A stretch of 43,465 nucleotides of DNA. It comes from Cryobacterium cheniae (GTDB lineage: Bacteria > Actinomycetota > Actinomycetes > Actinomycetales > Microbacteriaceae). The translations under genes and the position numbers were made by a program. The DNA lies in the NCBI RefSeq assembly GCF_004403395.1, contig NZ_SOGN01000015.1:531-43995 (forward strand). Direction: 5' to 3'. Shown one piece after another: positions 40,597-43,465 of the stretch. Each line of letters starts with the position of its first letter. Positions within the stretch are counted from its first letter, which is position 1. The notes beneath the pieces were generated by a model. That model saw only the letters and a list, made by a program, of their open reading frames with translations. It was not told the DNA's origin and searched no databases.

Positions 40597-42003
40597 TTAG
40601 TCCTGTGTGACCGTGGCGGCGTTGGCCTCGGTTTCCTTGGTGGCTACCTTCTCGGCGACTGTGTTGATCACGATCTGCTCGACCTCGCTGAGGTTGTATC
40701 CCCATGCGGCCAACTGCTCGAAATAGCGGGCGCTGTGGGCGTCCGGGTAGCGCCACGTTTCCTTGCTGGTGCTGTCCTCGATGCCTGCCAGCACGATGGC
40801 GAGCGTGACGTGCTGCGCCTTGGTGGGGGAGTGTTCCACCAGTGCCGAGAGCTTGTCAGCGGACCAGTAGTTGGCCCGCTCCAATCCGAGGAGGGTGTGG
40901 GCGAGGACGTTGCCGTTCTGGTTGGCTTTGCCGACAACACTGTGGTGCACGGTCAGGCCCAATGCGATGGCTTTGGCAGTGTTCTTGGGGAGGGTCTTGC
41001 GGCTGAGGAACTCGGCCAGCCATTCGCGGCGCACAATCTCGGCGCTGGCCCACGCCTTGTTATTGGCGATGAGGGTTTTGCGTTCGGCCTTCTCGTCGTC
41101 GGTCATCGGGCCGCTGCTGGCTCCGCTTCCGCTGGACTTGCGAAATCCTGCAGCCTTGGGGTCTTTCAGGTAGTAGCGCACGAAGACTGTGTCGCTGCTG
41201 GCGTAGGCGTACACGTACGCGGCCCGGCCCACCGCATCGGTGAGGTGCTGCACGGTGACCTGTTCGTCGGCTGCGGTGCTCAGGTAGCTGATGCTGACGT
41301 AGTCGGTTTCGTAGGATCCACGGTCGCGGTCGAGGATTTCGTAGCCGCGCTCGATCAGGTCGGCGGTCGCGGTGGCCTTGATCGATTCGATGCGGGCCTC
41401 GTCGCGGGCGCGTTGTGCTGCGTGGGCGAACTTCTCCGGGGCGGTAGTTGCAATGTCGATGAGCACGGACACGGTTTCGTCGTCACCTTCGAACTCGATC
41501 AGTGTGGCTGCCTGGTCGAGAGTGAGGGAGTGGCTGACGATGGCGGATGCTGCGACGGCGTTCTCTGCGACAGCGATTCCGGCCTTGACTGTGGCAGGCT
41601 TGCTGCCCAGTCGCTTGGCGATCACGGCGGGGGTAAGACCCTCGAACGCGAGTTGCTGGAACGCGGCCACCCGGTCGGCGTCGGTGACGGCTTCGCGGTG
41701 GTCGTTCTCGGCCATCTGCTGCACGATGCGTTCGACGGTCGTTTCGTCGGCGGCAACGATGTACGCCGGAATGGTCACCAGTCCGGCCTCACGGGCGGCG
41801 AGGGTGCGGCGCTGACCGGCGCGGACGATGATGTTGCCCTGGTCGTCGCGGCGGGCGAGGATCGGCGTCAGAACACCGTTTGCCTTGATGCTGGCCACGA
41901 ACTCCCGGCCCAGCGCAGCCTCGGAGCGCACGTTCGCTTCCACGACGATGAGGTTGGGATCGATGTGCTCGATGGTGCCTACGGTGGCGGTGGTGTTAGT
42001 CAT
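40597..42003 (-). CDS. large ParB/RepB/Spo0J-family protein
   Basis: The 468-residue protein has the ParB N-terminal domain (about 12-105: VEANVRSEAALGREFVASIKANGVLTPILAR, then IIVRAGQRRTLAAREAG, the CTP-binding-type box). A ParB helix-turn-helix follows (about 115-150: DRVAAFQQLAFEGLTPAVIAKRLGSKPATV). The C-terminal half (about 200-460) is long, helical and not found in canonical ParB. It is far from parA and has its own leader and terminator, so it is probably not the ParA partner. A role in plasmid copy control or in nicking-like activity is possible (inference). The ribosome binding site is GGAGAGAGAACCC. Confidence 0.85.
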   Translation of the reverse strand: MTNTTATVGTIEHIDPNLIVVEANVRSEAALGREFVASIKANGVLTPILARRDDQGNIIVRAGQRRTLAAREAGLVTIPAYIVAADETTVERIVQQMAENDHREAVTDADRVAAFQQLAFEGLTPAVIAKRLGSKPATVKAGIAVAENAVAASAIVSHSLTLDQAATLIEFEGDDETVSVLIDIATTAPEKFAHAAQRARDEARIESIKATATADLIERGYEILDRDRGSYETDYVSISYLSTAADEQVTVQHLTDAVGRAAYVYAYASSDTVFVRYYLKDPKAAGFRKSSGSGASSGPMTDDEKAERKTLIANNKAWASAEIVRREWLAEFLSRKTLPKNTAKAIALGLTVHHSVVGKANQNGNVLAHTLLGLERANYWSADKLSALVEHSPTKAQHVTLAIVLAGIEDSTSKETWRYPDAHSARYFEQLAAWGYNLSEVEQIVINTVAEKVATKETEANAATVTQD

Positions 42004-42025
42004 TGGGTTCTCTCTCCATCAACTG

Positions 42026-42180
42026 ATTTTTTTGCCTGTCTGGCAAGAGAAATCGATTGAGAGCGGGAGCGCCGGAGTGCAGGGTCGTGGAATACCGCAG
42101 CGCAGCGAGGATATGCCGCGAAAGCCCGCAACGTAGGCACGGAGCGAACTACGGTGAAACGGCCAGACAGATAAAAAAAT
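42026..42180 (-). promoter_or_regulatory. structured leader copy C (putative cis-acting RNA)
   Basis: The outer arms ATTTTTTTGCCTGTCTGGC (42026-42044) and GCCAGACAGATAAAAAAAT (42162-42180) pair over almost 19 bp. Internal blocks AGAAATCGATTGAGAGCG and AGGCACGGAGCGAACTACG match copies A and B. It precedes the ParB ribosome binding site by about 10 bases. Confidence 0.7.
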
Positions 42181-42456
42181 GCAAGAGGCTACCGCGCAGC
42201 GGTTCCCAGGCCCGCAGGGCTCACCGCAGGTGGGTTGTTCTCCCACAAGTCCACGCTTGAAACCAGCACGGTTCCAAGGGCCGGCGGGGCACCGGATGAG
42301 AAGCCCTATCCCCACGAAGGCCACCATCGCGCTACCGTGCCGGGGGAGGGCCTCCGTGACTGGTGAAGATGTTAGATACCTACGCTGAATCCGGGGGCCC
42401 TCCCCACCACCGCCAAGCATCCCCAACAGCCCAACAGCATCAGGGCAGAGTCCCGG

Positions 42457-43465
42457 CTACGCTGCCTCGCCCAGGTACTGCCACCGGTTCTCCGGGTTGA
42501 GCAGCCCCGCACCCACCAGCTCGAGCGCGGAGCGGTGATCGGCCAGGTTGGTGCTGGCCCGCGGATACCGCGGCCACACCCGCTCCCCAGGAGTGCTCGC
42601 CTCAAACAACGGCCGGCTCGACACATGCGGGCGCCGCGGCCGAGACCTGGGCGCTGACATCATCGTGGTCAGTTCGGCTTGCCACCACGCCCACACCTCC
42701 CGCTCGATCCGATACCGCTCCGCCCGGGCCAGCAGGGTACCCAACACGCCCAGCTGCAGGGCTGCCTGGTTCCGAAGATCCTGCTTCGACCTGGCCCACC
42801 CATCACGGTGAACAACGAGGAGCTTGTGACGACGGAGGCGACTGAGGATCGTGGCAGTGTGCCGGGCCGTAACGCCCAGGAGACGAGCTGCGGAGTCAAT
42901 GGTGAGGGACGGGTGCTGGCGCAGCAGGGCGTAGAGCTTGCCGGCGAGGTGTCCCAGACCCCGGCGGGTGAACAGGTCATGGCGTTGGTCGGTGAGTTGT
43001 TCCTCGAGCAGGGCCACGAGGTAGGTGCGGGTATTAAAGAGCTCAGCTGCAGAACGACCTGGAGACGACGCGATTTCGGCCGGGGGGCGGGGGTTATTAA
43101 GTGGTTGTGACCGGACTGTACTGGGACCTGTGGATAACGTGGAGGCTAGGCGCCATTCGGCGGCGTTGCCGTCGTCACTCGCACTGACCCGTTCGACGTA
43201 TCCGGCAGCAGCAAGGGCGGTCAGGGCGTCGGCTGCGGTGGTGCGGCCCAGGCCCCCCATCGGGCCCAGGTCGCGGATCGCGGCAGCGACAGTGCGCTTG
43301 CCGGTTTGCAGGGTGAGGTAGGCCAGGGCGCGGAGAATGGTCTGCTGATTCGAGGACGCCTCGGTCCGGCCCCACCGGCCCGGGGTGACCCGGAACCGGG
43401 TCAGGAGGGCTTCGACGTCGGTCACGATGGCGTCCAACTCCGCCAGGTCCTGCGGCTCCCGCACC
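42457..43465 (-). CDS. winged-helix plasmid protein, 5' end beyond the window
   Basis: At least 335 residues are seen, with two helix-turn-helix-like regions: TLQTGKRTVAAAIRDLGPMGGLGRTTAADALTALAAAGYVERV (about 52-95) and LTIDSAARLLGVTARHTATILSRLRRHKLLVV (about 185-217). Such double winged-helix proteins on plasmids are often replication initiators or regulators; this is only a suggestion. The first visible codon is a GTG at 43464 with no room to see a ribosome binding site, so the true start is probably outside. Downstream, a 10-bp hairpin (42343-42352 with 42396-42405) may end its transcript. Confidence 0.65.
   Translation of the reverse strand, partial: VREPQDLAELDAIVTDVEALLTRFRVTPGRWGRTEASSNQQTILRALAYLTLQTGKRTVAAAIRDLGPMGGLGRTTAADALTALAAAGYVERVSASDDGNAAEWRLASTLSTGPSTVRSQPLNNPRPPAEIASSPGRSAAELFNTRTYLVALLEEQLTDQRHDLFTRRGLGHLAGKLYALLRQHPSLTIDSAARLLGVTARHTATILSRLRRHKLLVVHRDGWARSKQDLRNQAALQLGVLGTLLARAERYRIEREVWAWWQAELTTMMSAPRSRPRRPHVSSRPLFEASTPGERVWPRYPRASTNLADHRSALELVGAGLLNPENRWQYLGEAA

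Noticed and set aside
40420..42060. Long plus-strand frame of 546 codons
   Set aside because: It is the antisense shadow of the ParB-family gene. Its residues are Gly/Val/Leu-rich without a motif, and it runs across the strong terminator and the leader.
38751..42180. Leaders A-C as miniature inverted-repeat transposons
   Set aside because: Transposon ends should be the same in all copies. Here the outer arms differ between copies while staying complementary, and each copy sits in the same place relative to a gene start.
1..43465. Closure of the window into a circular plasmid
   Set aside because: Joining the two ends puts the minus-strand start at 36 out of frame with the gene at 43464, and no overlap between the ends is seen. 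The window may still be part of a plasmid.
1..43465. CRISPR arrays, tRNA and rRNA genes
   Set aside because: No regular repeat-spacer arrays, tRNA cloverleaf or rRNA sequence was recognised by eye on either strand. The 12-bp repeat at 11243 has no spacers.

Overview
The window looks like a stretch of plasmid, or of a plasmid-like accessory region, from a high-GC Gram-positive (actinobacterial) host. Signs of this are the GC-rich codon use, the tandem GAF-ANTAR proteins, DUF3560 and DUF3846 plasmid proteins, an actinobacterial MobF/TraA relaxase fragment and a sugar ABC operon without its own ATPase. I cannot name the genus; a Micrococcales-type plasmid would fit but is a guess.

Left part (1-7.2 kb): the start of a minus-strand gene cut by the window edge, a signalling block (two GAF-ANTAR proteins that overlap by 8 bp, and a MarR regulator), two unrecognised plus-strand genes, and a large LOV-GGDEF-EAL protein, that is, a probable blue-light-controlled c-di-GMP enzyme.

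Middle part (7.24-27.55 kb): about 20.3 kb bracketed by the two opposite terminal repeats of an IS21-type insertion sequence. It is full of scars: an IS21/IS3 chimeric transposase, three broken serine recombinases and one intact one, a decayed alditol-oxidase-like gene, a TraA fragment fused to a broken ArsR gene, and the tail of a DNA/RNA endonuclease. Intact cargo includes a D-Ala-D-Ala ligase, a GNAT acetyltransferase, a dienelactone-hydrolase-like gene, a DUF1016 nuclease and a complete alpha-1,6-mannan utilisation operon. That operon has GH125 and GH76 hydrolases, an ABC importer, a ROK protein and a GntR/LacI-type regulator, with matching predicted operators at both ends.

27.5-33 kb: a three-gene, visibly more A+T-rich operon of a D12-class adenine methylase, a second DNA methyltransferase and a third methyltransferase fused to an Mrr-type nuclease. 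This is the best candidate in the window for an unusual restriction or defence system. It is followed by small membrane proteins, an SRAP protein and tiny zinc-ribbon proteins.

35-43.5 kb: the plasmid backbone. It has a zinc-finger/coiled-coil protein, a ParA with a tandem ribbon-helix-helix partner, a strong palindrome as likely centromere, DUF3846 and DUF3560 proteins, a Cys-rich mini-protein, a large ParB-family protein and a winged-helix protein cut by the window end. Three of these genes, and perhaps also the gene at position 1, are preceded by a repeated structured leader. Its closing stem differs between copies but keeps its pairing, which suggests a cis-acting RNA element.
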